This document shows positions 26,432 to 34,953 of a stretch of 64,000 nucleotides of DNA, one piece after another. Each line of letters begins with the position of its first letter. Position 1 is the first letter of the stretch. The notes beneath the pieces are model-generated. The model made no database searches, was not told where the DNA came from, and saw only the letters and a program-made list of their open reading frames with translations. A program made the translations under genes and the position numbers. This stretch comes from Anaerolineae bacterium (GTDB taxonomy: Bacteria; Chloroflexota; Anaerolineae; Aggregatilineales; J027), in assembly GCA_021463865.1 (NCBI GenBank), contig JAJTXY010000016.1, forward strand, positions 1-64,000, read 5' to 3'.

Positions 26432-28405
26432 ATGTCTCACTCAAACTCAAAAAACAACGCCCTTAATCGTAACACCCGTTTTTGGATTCCTACCCTACTT
26501 TTGTTCGGCGTTTTCCTTTGGTTGGCGGTCAACTTTCCGCACGAAAGCCTTTGGTACGACGAAACGGTCAATGCTTATCTTGCCAGTAGTTCATGGTCAA
26601 CCATCTGGGATTGGTCGCGCAATATTGATAATCAAATGCCGTTGCACTTCTGGTTGCTGAAATTATGGGTCGCGCCGATGGGCCAAAGTGAATTTTCGCT
26701 GCGGCTGTTTTCGGCGTTTGGTGCATGGCTGGCGGCGGCGGGCATTTATGCACTGGGCAAGCGGATCACCGGAAAAATGATAGGCGGGGTGCTGGCGCTC
26801 GTTATTTTGGCGGGGTCGGGCAGTTTTATCTATGCGGCGGGTGAGGTGCGGACGTATGCGTTGGCACTGGCCCTGCTGATTTTCTCGTGTTTGCTGCTGT
26901 GGGAATTATGTGGCGAGCGTATCCGCTGGAAATTGTTGGGGGCGTATCTCGTCGTGACCCTGCTGATGGTTTATGCCCATTATACGGCATGGTTGGGGGT
27001 GGCGGCGCAGGGCATTTTTGTCGGGGTGCGGCTGCTGCAAGATCGAGGGCGCGGATTTAAACAGGCAGTTTTGATTCCGGCGGGTTTGGCGCTTGGGTTT
27101 GCTCCTTGGTTGATGGCGCTGGCGGGACGTGATTTTAATGCGGGCACGGCGTTTTATGGTGAGGTGTCGTGGCGAACGGCGTTTGAAGCCTATAGCGGGT
27201 TTGCGGTGTTCGGGCAGAAAATTTTGGATGACCCAGCACGTCAGATGACATGGGGCATGGTGGCGGCGACAGGTATTGCGGCGGTGGTCTGGGTGATCGG
27301 GAAGAAAAAAGAGGCATATCGGCTCGACGGGTTCGTTCTGGCGGCGGGGTTGGTGGTCGTGCCACTGGCCGGGTTGATTTTTTCGGTTAATCAAATCGAG
27401 GGCAAACTTTCGGGGCGTCATGCGTGGGTGATATGGCCTGCGATTGCGCTACTTTTGGCGGGTGGGCTGAGTCGAATTTATGAGTGGTTGCCCATGCGTA
27501 TTTGGAAAGGGAGCGTGCTGGTGGTGGTCGTCATCACACTGGGGCTAATGGCTCGAATGGATGCGGCGCTGGAGGATGAATATTCGGGCGATTTTCGGCA
27601 GGCGTTTGAAATTTTGCAGCGGGAGGCCGACCCCGACGATATTTTGATTTTGCAAGATGGCACATTGTTTACGGCTACCGAATATTATGATTCGCCGATA
27701 CCCTATACTGGGATTCCCCGCGACAAAATCACCGATGTCAGCCATGAGGTGGAATTTTTTGAGGCGGTGGACAGCCTCGCATTGATCTTGACCCCGCAGA
27801 CACAGCATATTTGGGTGCTGGCATGGCAGGGGAATACGATGGATCCAACAATGTTGGCGTTCGCACTGCCGGAATATTTAAGTGATGGACAACGGCGGGT
27901 GTGGATGGGGCCGACTATGCCCGATGTGTACAGCGAGGTGACGCTGGTCGAATATGAGCTTGCAGAGGGCAAGGAGTCACTGTTCGATCATATCGTGGCT
28001 TACCCCGGCATTTTGCGGGTGCAACCGGATGGGCCAGCCCTGTTGGGGTTTGAGGTGTATACGTCGTTTGACGAACGAGTCGAACATAAAACGGATTTTT
28101 GCGGTGTGATGGTGCATACGTGGTGGTGGCGGGGCGATACGGATTATCCGGCGACGATGATGAGCGTCAGTTTGATAGATGACGAAGAAACACGTATTGC
28201 CCAACGCGATCAGCCATTGGCGGGGTATACCTTTGGGCAGGAAAAATGGACGCCGTATGTGCCGACATTGGGGCGGGTTGAATTGCAGTATCCATGTGCG
28301 ATGTTGGTTGGTGGACAAGAATATGACGTTTGGTTGGCGGTCTATGATTTAAATGGAGAAAAAGAGACCCAGACCTATTTGCTGCGTGAATTTACTGCGC
28401 CATGA
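26432..28405 (+). CDS. Polytopic membrane glycosyltransferase (GT39/PMT-like) with C-terminal soluble domain
   Basis: A 657-residue membrane protein. After the first helix comes SLWYDETVNAYLA, the Asp-Glu motif in the first extracytoplasmic loop of PMT/ArnT-type GT-C enzymes, then NQMPLHFWLLKLW, the conserved helix-2 entry. About 10-11 transmembrane helices cover residues 20-400. A soluble domain of about 250 residues follows, with LILTPQTQHIWVL and a beta-rich tail. It uses a polyprenyl-phosphate sugar to glycosylate a surface acceptor; the acceptor is unknown. The frame is open 40 codons further upstream, but the promoter lies there, so ATG 26432 is chosen. Confidence 0.78.
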   Translation: MSHSNSKNNALNRNTRFWIPTLLLFGVFLWLAVNFPHESLWYDETVNAYLASSSWSTIWDWSRNIDNQMPLHFWLLKLWVAPMGQSEFSLRLFSAFGAWLAAAGIYALGKRITGKMIGGVLALVILAGSGSFIYAAGEVRTYALALALLIFSCLLLWELCGERIRWKLLGAYLVVTLLMVYAHYTAWLGVAAQGIFVGVRLLQDRGRGFKQAVLIPAGLALGFAPWLMALAGRDFNAGTAFYGEVSWRTAFEAYSGFAVFGQKILDDPARQMTWGMVAATGIAAVVWVIGKKKEAYRLDGFVLAAGLVVVPLAGLIFSVNQIEGKLSGRHAWVIWPAIALLLAGGLSRIYEWLPMRIWKGSVLVVVVITLGLMARMDAALEDEYSGDFRQAFEILQREADPDDILILQDGTLFTATEYYDSPIPYTGIPRDKITDVSHEVEFFEAVDSLALILTPQTQHIWVLAWQGNTMDPTMLAFALPEYLSDGQRRVWMGPTMPDVYSEVTLVEYELAEGKESLFDHIVAYPGILRVQPDGPALLGFEVYTSFDERVEHKTDFCGVMVHTWWWRGDTDYPATMMSVSLIDDEETRIAQRDQPLAGYTFGQEKWTPYVPTLGRVELQYPCAMLVGGQEYDVWLAVYDLNGEKETQTYLLREFTAP

Positions 28406-28432
28406 TTCTAGTTATTTTTAACTCGGATCCAC

Positions 28433-29464
28433 CTATTGGGTGATGGTCACTTTGGTGAGGCCACGTGGTTGATCCACTGGATAACCTTTGACCTTTGCCA
28501 AACTCATCGCCAGAATTTGACCGGGCATCACGGCACAGATAGGACTTAACCACTCGGCAATGGGTGGCATAGGCATAAAATTCTGGGCAAATGATCCGGC
28601 AGATGGCTCATTGGAGATGACCAGATTTTCGGCTTGGCGTTCCTGCAATTTTTCCAATAAATCCACCATCAATGCTAAAGTTTTGCCTGCGGGGGCGACA
28701 CTAATGACCGGGAAGCCGCTGCCAACCACCGCAATCGGGCCATGTCGGAAATCCGCCTCGCTATATTCTTGACAAGTCAGATAACACAACTCCTTGAGTT
28801 TCAGGCTGATTTCAAAGGCGGTGCTGTAATTATAACCCCGTCCGATCACGGCGCAGCGTTCGGCATAACGATAGCGTTCGGCCCACGACCACACATTTTC
28901 GGAGAGGCGGAGGGTTTCGGCGGCTTTGATGGGGAGTTCAGCCAATGCCTCATTTAATTCGGTTTTGTCTACAAGGGCAGCCACCAGCATCGCCACAGCG
29001 GTTAATTCGGCGGTGTAGGTTTTGGTCGCTGCGATACTCAGTTCTGGCCCACTGTGGAGCGGTAAATGATATTCGCCTGTATGGGCCATTAAAGAATCGG
29101 GATTATTGGTGATGGTGACGGTCAATGCACCCTGTTCCCGCGCGTCCTGAACGACTTGGTTGACATCCACCGATTGACCGGACTGCGAAATGCCGATGAC
29201 TAGTGCTCTCTTTAGACGGGGGGTCGTTTCATATAACGTATGGACAGAGGGCGTTGCCAAACCGACGGGCAAACCTGCTTGAATGCCCATTAAATATTGC
29301 GCGTAACGACCTGCATTGTCGGATGTCCCACGTGCCGCAATCCAGACGAAGGCGGGGTCAAAGGCGCGGATGGCTTGGGCGATACGACGGGCAGGGCCAC
29401 TTTCTTCATCTAAAAGGCCTTGAATGACGGCAGGCTGTTCGGCAATTTCTTGTTCAATATACAT
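28433..29464 (-). CDS. SIS-domain amino-sugar isomerase/deaminase (GlmS C-terminal-like, NagB-II type)
   Basis: A 343-residue protein with two SIS domains: IAARGTSDNAGRYAQYLM, then GISQSGQSVDV (phosphosugar loop), and a second half with ELSLKLKELCYLTCQEYSEADFRHGP. The tail VDQPRGLTKVTITQ is the conserved C terminus of this class. There is no glutaminase domain, so it is not GlmS. The likely reaction is glucosamine 6-phosphate to fructose 6-phosphate and ammonia. It is the last gene of the amino-sugar operon, where it would feed glycolysis. Confidence 0.85.
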   Translation of the reverse strand: MYIEQEIAEQPAVIQGLLDEESGPARRIAQAIRAFDPAFVWIAARGTSDNAGRYAQYLMGIQAGLPVGLATPSVHTLYETTPRLKRALVIGISQSGQSVDVNQVVQDAREQGALTVTITNNPDSLMAHTGEYHLPLHSGPELSIAATKTYTAELTAVAMLVAALVDKTELNEALAELPIKAAETLRLSENVWSWAERYRYAERCAVIGRGYNYSTAFEISLKLKELCYLTCQEYSEADFRHGPIAVVGSGFPVISVAPAGKTLALMVDLLEKLQERQAENLVISNEPSAGSFAQNFMPMPPIAEWLSPICAVMPGQILAMSLAKVKGYPVDQPRGLTKVTITQ

Positions 29465-29479
29465 GCTTGGCTCTCAATT

Positions 29480-30301
29480 CTATTGGGGGGTGCAGGTGGT
29501 CTCTCGAATCATCAGTTGTACGCTGAGGGTGGTGACACCTTGAATGATCAGGCCGTTTACCTGACCAATCAACTGGCGGGCGGCGCGGCGACCTAACTCA
29601 ATAATATCGGCGGATACCGTTGTTAAGCCAGCGGCCTGTGCAGCCGGGGCATCACCGAAGCCCGCAACCGAGACATCATCTGGCACTTTAATACCAGCGG
29701 TTTGTAATAGCTCGACGGCCACAATCGCCATTTGATAATCAGCTGCTAGGATCACATCAAAATGGACTTGGTGTTCAAGCAGTTCTCGAATGGAGGCAGC
29801 GGCCACTTCCGGGTCAAAATCTCCACGTACAAAATACATTTCTTCAGCGGCTAGGTTATAACGCATGAGTTCATGACGGAACACCGTTTCGCGCTGGATG
29901 CCGTCATCTTGATTGATTTCGCCCCGGATATAGACGAATTTGCGCCGATGGCATGTTTTGACCAGATGCCTGACCAGTTCTGCAATACCCTGATTGTTAT
30001 TGGAGGTAACACCCGGAATGGGGACGCCGGGGACGCGATGACTGACCAGCGAAATTGGCTTGCCAGACTCATAAATGTGGCGCAGGAGTTCATCCGAGAC
30101 GGCGTTGGCGATGACAATCACCCCGGTCAATTTTTGCCACTCTAGAGATACAAGGCGCGGATGCAAGGGGTCTTCGGCTAAGGAATCAATCAACACATCA
30201 TAACCGTTGGTGCGGGCGATTTCATGTACACCGGCCAGAATATTACGCTGGAAAACCCCATATTGATTGTTGGTGATGATGCCAATGGTTGGTTTTTTCA
30301 T
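29480..30301 (-). CDS. LacI-type sugar-sensor domain without a DNA-binding domain
   Basis: A 273-residue Peripla_BP_3/LacI-core protein. It begins directly with PTIGIITNNQYGVFQRNILAG, the first strand and helix of the effector domain, and runs to the normal C terminus (VSVAGFGDAPAA, TTVSADIIELGRRAARQLI). The ~60-residue helix-turn-helix and hinge that LacI regulators carry are absent, and there is no signal peptide. It overlaps the ROK regulator gene by 4 bases (ATGA), so the two are made together. It may be a sensor subunit acting with the ROK protein; this is inference from gene order. Confidence 0.8.
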   Translation of the reverse strand: MKKPTIGIITNNQYGVFQRNILAGVHEIARTNGYDVLIDSLAEDPLHPRLVSLEWQKLTGVIVIANAVSDELLRHIYESGKPISLVSHRVPGVPIPGVTSNNNQGIAELVRHLVKTCHRRKFVYIRGEINQDDGIQRETVFRHELMRYNLAAEEMYFVRGDFDPEVAAASIRELLEHQVHFDVILAADYQMAIVAVELLQTAGIKVPDDVSVAGFGDAPAAQAAGLTTVSADIIELGRRAARQLIGQVNGLIIQGVTTLSVQLMIRETTCTPQ

Positions 30302-31464
30302 CGTACCAGCCCCAGTTCATTTTGGAGGGCTTCGGCGACTGCTCCTAATGCACTCAGTTCATAAGGCTCGGCCAGCGAGAATTTTACTGATTGGACTAAT
30401 TCGGGCTGTACCAGTGATTCGGCTTTATCCATAATGCGATTCAACACGGTTTCGCCTAAGTCCACAATTCCGCCCGCCAGCGAAATGTGGTCGGGGCGCA
30501 GCATGGCGATGATCCAGCTAAAGACTTGGGCCAAAATGTCGGTGATTTCTTCGACGAGTGTCTGAGCCGCGACATCTCCGTGCAGGGCGGCATACTGCAT
30601 GTGCATAAAGGTCAAGCCTGTAATGGGCAAGGTGGTGTCTGGATGTTCTTGGCGCAACAGTTCGGCGCGGCGTTTGAGATAGGGCCAACTGAGGAATGTT
30701 TCCAAGCGGCCAGTTTCGCTGTGCTGGCCCATGTGGCGGCTGATATGTAGACTGCTGATGTCACCGCCGTTGTGATAAATCGCCCCGCCCAAGACCATGC
30801 CGATTTCGATGGTGCTATTGAGCAGAACCACCACCGGGCTACGTGAATCGTTGGGCATTCCAAAGGCAAACTGGCCCATCGCCGCCATTTCAGCTTTATT
30901 GGCAACATAGACCGGGACGTGGAAACAGTCGGTCAAAATATCCGCTAGGGGCAGATTTTGCCAACCGAATTGGGGGGCATAACGCACGACCCCAACGCTA
31001 TTTTCGACAATGCCGGGGACGCCGATGCCGATGCACAGGAGGGGCGCATCCAGTTGGGCGATTAGACCATTAATGACGTGCTGCACAATATCAATGACGG
31101 GGTGGCCTTCGATGTCGAGTAGGTTGGCATGGTGTTGGGCGATAATCCTGCCCGCCATGTTGCAGAGCACCCCGCGCACCCGGTCTACATCCAGTGAGAT
31201 ACCAATCACCTGACGGGCGTCGGGTACAAATTGAAGCAAGGTGGGGCGTTTGCCGCCACTGTCAGTGGACTGCCCGCGCCCAACCTCGATGAGCAGGCCC
31301 TCGTCTATCAGCTCACCAATCAAATCTGAGACGGTAGGTTTGGCAAGGCCTGTTTCTTGGGCTAGTGCTGCGCGATTATCTGCCAAGCCTGAATAGACCG
31401 CGTGCAGCATAAGCTGTCGGTTATGACGGCGGAGTTGTTCGCGGGTGGCTTTACTGGCGGTCAT
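30298..31464 (-). CDS. ROK-family transcriptional regulator
   Basis: A 388-residue protein. The N-terminal winged helix-turn-helix (about residues 10-60) contains RAALAQETGLAKPTVSDLIGELIDEGLL. The ROK sugar-kinase fold follows, with GIGVPGIVE and an IGMVLGGAIYHNGG segment. The kinase phosphate motif DxGGT is replaced (ISLDVDRVRG). The usual zinc motif CxCGxxGC, expected about residues 243-257, has no cysteines (GQHSETGRLE), so this is a repressor rather than an enzyme and an atypical one. It is the likely regulator of the amino-sugar operon it sits in. No clear Shine-Dalgarno precedes the ATG. Confidence 0.88.
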   Translation of the reverse strand: MTASKATREQLRRHNRQLMLHAVYSGLADNRAALAQETGLAKPTVSDLIGELIDEGLLIEVGRGQSTDSGGKRPTLLQFVPDARQVIGISLDVDRVRGVLCNMAGRIIAQHHANLLDIEGHPVIDIVQHVINGLIAQLDAPLLCIGIGVPGIVENSVGVVRYAPQFGWQNLPLADILTDCFHVPVYVANKAEMAAMGQFAFGMPNDSRSPVVVLLNSTIEIGMVLGGAIYHNGGDISSLHISRHMGQHSETGRLETFLSWPYLKRRAELLRQEHPDTTLPITGLTFMHMQYAALHGDVAAQTLVEEITDILAQVFSWIIAMLRPDHISLAGGIVDLGETVLNRIMDKAESLVQPELVQSVKFSLAEPYELSALGAVAEALQNELGLVR

Positions 31465-31479
31465 GATACAAAGGTTCTT

Positions 31480-32523
31480 TTAGGTCTGCTTACAAGATGC
31501 AGGTCGCATGTCACGTATAATACCCCAATTGGCTGGGTCTTCGCCGCCAATTCCCCAAATTGCTACACCACCCAACTCTGGGAATTCCTCCGTAATTAGG
31601 TCGAGTTTATATTCTAGCCCTATCGCGTCGGCTACATAAATGGTTTGGGCAGGCAGACCGGGGGCTTTAAAATCCAGCCGCGCTTCCATATCGGCGGGGT
31701 CACGGGTAAAGGCTAGATCAAAGGCTTCGATGGAACGCTGCACGCTGCTATAGGGAATGGATACGGCGCGATTGCCGCGTTTCCAACTGAGGCCGTAGAA
31801 ATGCAGACCCAAGCGGACTTTGGAAAGGTCGGTGACAGTGGCGGCATAGGCAATGACATCATACGACCATTGGGGTGGGCCAATGGGGCCAGCTTCGCCG
31901 ACACTGTTGTGATAATCGTAAGTCATGATTTGGAAAACGTCTACAGCGGCAGCGATACGTGCCCAGTCCTGCGCGGCAGCCCCTTCCGACTGACCCGCGT
32001 CATCCGTTTTGGCGTGGACGGCGATGGTCAATAGGTAGCCCTTCGCGTGGAGGGCGGCGGCTAAATCTTCAATAAAAATCGAAAAATTGTCACGGGTCGC
32101 CAATTGGAAGGATTCATAATCCACGTCTATGCCATCGTATTCCATGCGTTCGACAAGGGCAACGATCTCATGGATGTGTTTTTCGCGGATAGCGGGGTCG
32201 TGAATGGCCTGTGAGAAACCGCCGTCCCAAATGCTCGGAACAATTTTAAGCCCCACCTCGCGCCATGCCGCCAACTGATCGGCGTCCTCAGCCACCGCTG
32301 TGGGCAAAATAGTCCCATCGGCGAGGCCGTTGTACCAAAAGGGATGGACGGTATCAATCACATCACGGTTGTTCATGATGCTGTCCATACCCGTTGGCTC
32401 TTCCGATGATGGATACCAGACCGACACACACCATGAGGGTTCGGGGTCTTGGGCATTTGATAACCCGCCCACTGAGAGCAATATTGCAACTACTAGGCTG
32501 GTGAGCAGCAACGCACGAATCAT
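31480..32523 (-). CDS. Secreted GH18 family glycosidase (chitinase/endo-N-acetylglucosaminidase-like)
   Basis: A 347-residue exported protein. The signal peptide covers residues 1-24 (ending SNAQ). The GH18 catalytic signature DxxDxDxE is intact as D130-G-I-D133-V-D135-Y-E137, where Glu137 is the acid. Conserved ITYDYHN and a late VAIWGIGGED follow. It resembles the spore-cortex or Cof-like GH18 branch more than large chitinases. It starts at ATG 32523, three bases after the stop of the GH3 gene, with GGAGG inside that gene's end, so it is coupled. It would cut GlcNAc-containing polymers for import by the operon's transporter. Confidence 0.88.
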   Translation of the reverse strand: MIRALLLTSLVVAILLSVGGLSNAQDPEPSWCVSVWYPSSEEPTGMDSIMNNRDVIDTVHPFWYNGLADGTILPTAVAEDADQLAAWREVGLKIVPSIWDGGFSQAIHDPAIREKHIHEIVALVERMEYDGIDVDYESFQLATRDNFSIFIEDLAAALHAKGYLLTIAVHAKTDDAGQSEGAAAQDWARIAAAVDVFQIMTYDYHNSVGEAGPIGPPQWSYDVIAYAATVTDLSKVRLGLHFYGLSWKRGNRAVSIPYSSVQRSIEAFDLAFTRDPADMEARLDFKAPGLPAQTIYVADAIGLEYKLDLITEEFPELGGVAIWGIGGEDPANWGIIRDMRPASCKQT

Positions 32524-32525
32524 AA

Positions 32526-34046
32526 TCAGCCTCCAGAAGCTAACATACCGGGAATGGCACAAGGCAGAATACCCGTCGCGCCGATTTCGCCAAACAGCAC
32601 TTTGGCAATCGCTTCGGTGGTTACTTGACGGATGCCATAGGCGCATAGGTAGGTTTCAATCATCGGAAAAGAAGCAAGGTCATAGGGAGTGCGCATGGCG
32701 ATGACAATAGGCCGCTGGCCCCGTTCCCAGATGGCCCGAACTAATTCCCCTTGTTGAGGGTCTTGTTCGGCATTGATCGTACCCATAATCAAAATATCGG
32801 CTTCATAGGTGGCCTGCAATACTTCAGCCAACTCTTTTTCGGAAGCGTGATAGGAAATTTCATAGGTATTGACCTGTGGATGGCGTTTTTTGAGCGCCGC
32901 ACCTAATGTCATGGCGACCTGCGAAGAGGTGTCCGCTGGCGTCAAATCGGTGGGGCGGATGGTGATAACCGTAATTTGCTCATCGGGAGACGGGTGCAGG
33001 GGCAAAACTCCGTTGTCGCGGACAAGGGTAATCGAACGATCGGCGATTTCTTGGGCAATGGCTTGATGCTCTGCACAACCGACTGCACTCAGGGGGGGCA
33101 GTTCGGCAGGTGAGGCTTGACGTGCTTTTAAGATACGCGCTTCCGCTTCGGGACGATGCCACTGCTTTAGCAAGCGGTTTAATTCCAGTTGATTGGGCAT
33201 ATGGCCCAGCAGCACCAAGTCGTTACCCGCTTCAAGGGCGGCCTGTACACTTTCTTGCCAGCCATAACGCGCAACGGCGTACATATCCATCGCGTCGGAA
33301 ATGATGAGGCCATCAAAGCCCATTTGTTCACGCAGCAGCCCCTCCAAAATCTTTGAGGACAGGGTAGCAGGTTTTTGCTCGTCTACTGTGGTGAACAAAA
33401 TATGACTGGTCATCATTGCGGTTACGCCCGCTTCAATGGCCGCTTGGAAGGGCAGGAGTTCGATAGAGCGCATCCGATTTAATGAATGATCTATCACGGG
33501 GGCTTCGTGATGCGAATCTACCCCGGTGTCACCATGACCGGGAAAGTGCTTGGCTGTAGCGATCACGCCCTCGGCCTGCATTCCGCGAATCTGGGCAATG
33601 CCGAGTTCTGCGACAAGGGCGGGATCGTCGCCAAAGGAGCGAATCCCGACGACAGGGTTATCTGGGTTGATGTTGACATCCAGCGAAGGAGCGAAGTTGA
33701 GATTGATCCCCATCGCCAGCAGTTCCCGCCCCAAGACAGCCCCGGCTTTTTCCGCGAGTTCAGGCGAACGGGCCGCGCCCAGTGCCATGTTGCCGGGGAG
33801 TTCCGTTGCGCCACCTGCAATCGCAATCAATTGACCGCCCTCTTGGTCAATGCCAATCAGCGGAGGAGGGTGTCCGCCGGCTTGGGCCGCTTGGCGAAGG
33901 GATAGATTGAGTTCGCGCAGTTGGGCAGGGGATTCGACATTCTGATAGGTAAACAGGCAGAATGTGCCAATGTCCCCGCGCCGGACGGCGGTCAAAATCT
34001 CTTCAGGGGCGGTGTAGCCTTTAAAGCTCACCATGAGTTGTTTCAC
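32526..34046 (-). CDS. nagZ: GH3 beta-N-acetylhexosaminidase (NagZ-like)
   Basis: A 506-residue glycosidase releasing terminal GlcNAc from chito- or muro-oligosaccharides. The diagnostic NagZ loop is present (KHFPGHGDT at 166-174, then D177-S-H-H), which supplies the His/Asp acid pair. The nucleophile Asp251 sits in ISDAMDM. IGIDQEGGQ (64-72) is also present. A C-terminal alpha/beta domain (about 350-506) makes it the two-domain Gram-positive type. There is no signal peptide, so it works in the cytosol on imported sugars. It starts at GTG with AAGGAT inside the end of the upstream permease gene. Confidence 0.92.
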   Translation of the reverse strand: MKQLMVSFKGYTAPEEILTAVRRGDIGTFCLFTYQNVESPAQLRELNLSLRQAAQAGGHPPPLIGIDQEGGQLIAIAGGATELPGNMALGAARSPELAEKAGAVLGRELLAMGINLNFAPSLDVNINPDNPVVGIRSFGDDPALVAELGIAQIRGMQAEGVIATAKHFPGHGDTGVDSHHEAPVIDHSLNRMRSIELLPFQAAIEAGVTAMMTSHILFTTVDEQKPATLSSKILEGLLREQMGFDGLIISDAMDMYAVARYGWQESVQAALEAGNDLVLLGHMPNQLELNRLLKQWHRPEAEARILKARQASPAELPPLSAVGCAEHQAIAQEIADRSITLVRDNGVLPLHPSPDEQITVITIRPTDLTPADTSSQVAMTLGAALKKRHPQVNTYEISYHASEKELAEVLQATYEADILIMGTINAEQDPQQGELVRAIWERGQRPIVIAMRTPYDLASFPMIETYLCAYGIRQVTTEAIAKVLFGEIGATGILPCAIPGMLASGG

Positions 34047-34052
34047 AGCCGA

Positions 34053-34949
34053 TTATCCTTTGGAGCCTGTCAGCGTGATTCCTTCGACAAAGAACCGCTG
34101 GGAAAGGATAAATGTCACCAACACAGGCAGCACAAACAACACGCTGGCCGCCATAATGTTTTGCCATGGGATGGGTGACTCTTGATTGTTATTCAATAGG
34201 GACACATAGATTGGCATGGTGGTCAATTCGGCCTGTTTCAGATAGACAATCGGCCTGAACAGACTGTTCCAGTTGCCAACGAACAGGAAAATCGAAATGG
34301 TGGCGATGGCAGGACGGCACAGCGGCATGATGATATACCACCAAGTTTGTATCGGATTGGCTCCATCCATCATGGCAGCCTCATCAATTTCTTTGGGGAT
34401 GGTCATCATGAATTGACGCAGTAAGAAAATGAGCGCCGCGCCCCCCGCAAAAAAGCCGGGTAGGGTAATGGGGTTAAAACTGCGCAACCAGCCGAGTTTA
34501 AAAAACAGCACATATTGAGGCACCATCGTCATCTGATCGGGAATCATGAGTGTTCCCAACATCAGCGCAAAGACCACATTGCGGCCTTTCCATTCCAGAC
34601 GGCTGAAAGCGAAGGCCACCAGTGATACCGACACGGTTGTGCCAATGAGTACCATTGTGGTGACAAAGACGCTGTTGAGATAAGCACGTTGGAAGTTGCT
34701 ATCTTCTATCAGATGGGTGTAGTTGTCCCATTGGGCTTCTTCGGGGATGATGTTCAGTTGGGAGCGATTGGCCTCCTCAGCCGTTTTCAGCGATGTTCCC
34801 GCCATCCAAACGAGCGGGAACAAGGAAAAGGCCGAAATCGCTACCATTACGACGTAGAAGATGGCCGTGCGAATTCCACCGAGACGATGCCACCAACGTG
34901 GTGTTACCTGATCGAGTTTTACAGTTTTGAGTGTTAGTACATTTGCCAT
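34053..34949 (-). CDS. Carbohydrate ABC transporter permease (MalG-type)
   Basis: A 298-residue inner-membrane protein with six transmembrane helices. Its EAA loop is EIDEAAMMDGANPIQTWWYIIMPLCRP (about residues 190-216), the ATPase contact site of MalG-type permeases. It pairs with the unusually large MalF-type permease encoded just upstream (4-base gap) and the binding protein at 37035-38336. No ATPase is encoded in the operon, so a shared MsmX-like ATPase elsewhere is expected. Confidence 0.93.
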   Translation of the reverse strand: MANVLTLKTVKLDQVTPRWWHRLGGIRTAIFYVVMVAISAFSLFPLVWMAGTSLKTAEEANRSQLNIIPEEAQWDNYTHLIEDSNFQRAYLNSVFVTTMVLIGTTVSVSLVAFAFSRLEWKGRNVVFALMLGTLMIPDQMTMVPQYVLFFKLGWLRSFNPITLPGFFAGGAALIFLLRQFMMTIPKEIDEAAMMDGANPIQTWWYIIMPLCRPAIATISIFLFVGNWNSLFRPIVYLKQAELTTMPIYVSLLNNNQESPIPWQNIMAASVLFVLPVLVTFILSQRFFVEGITLTGSKG

Positions 34950-34953
34950 CGCA

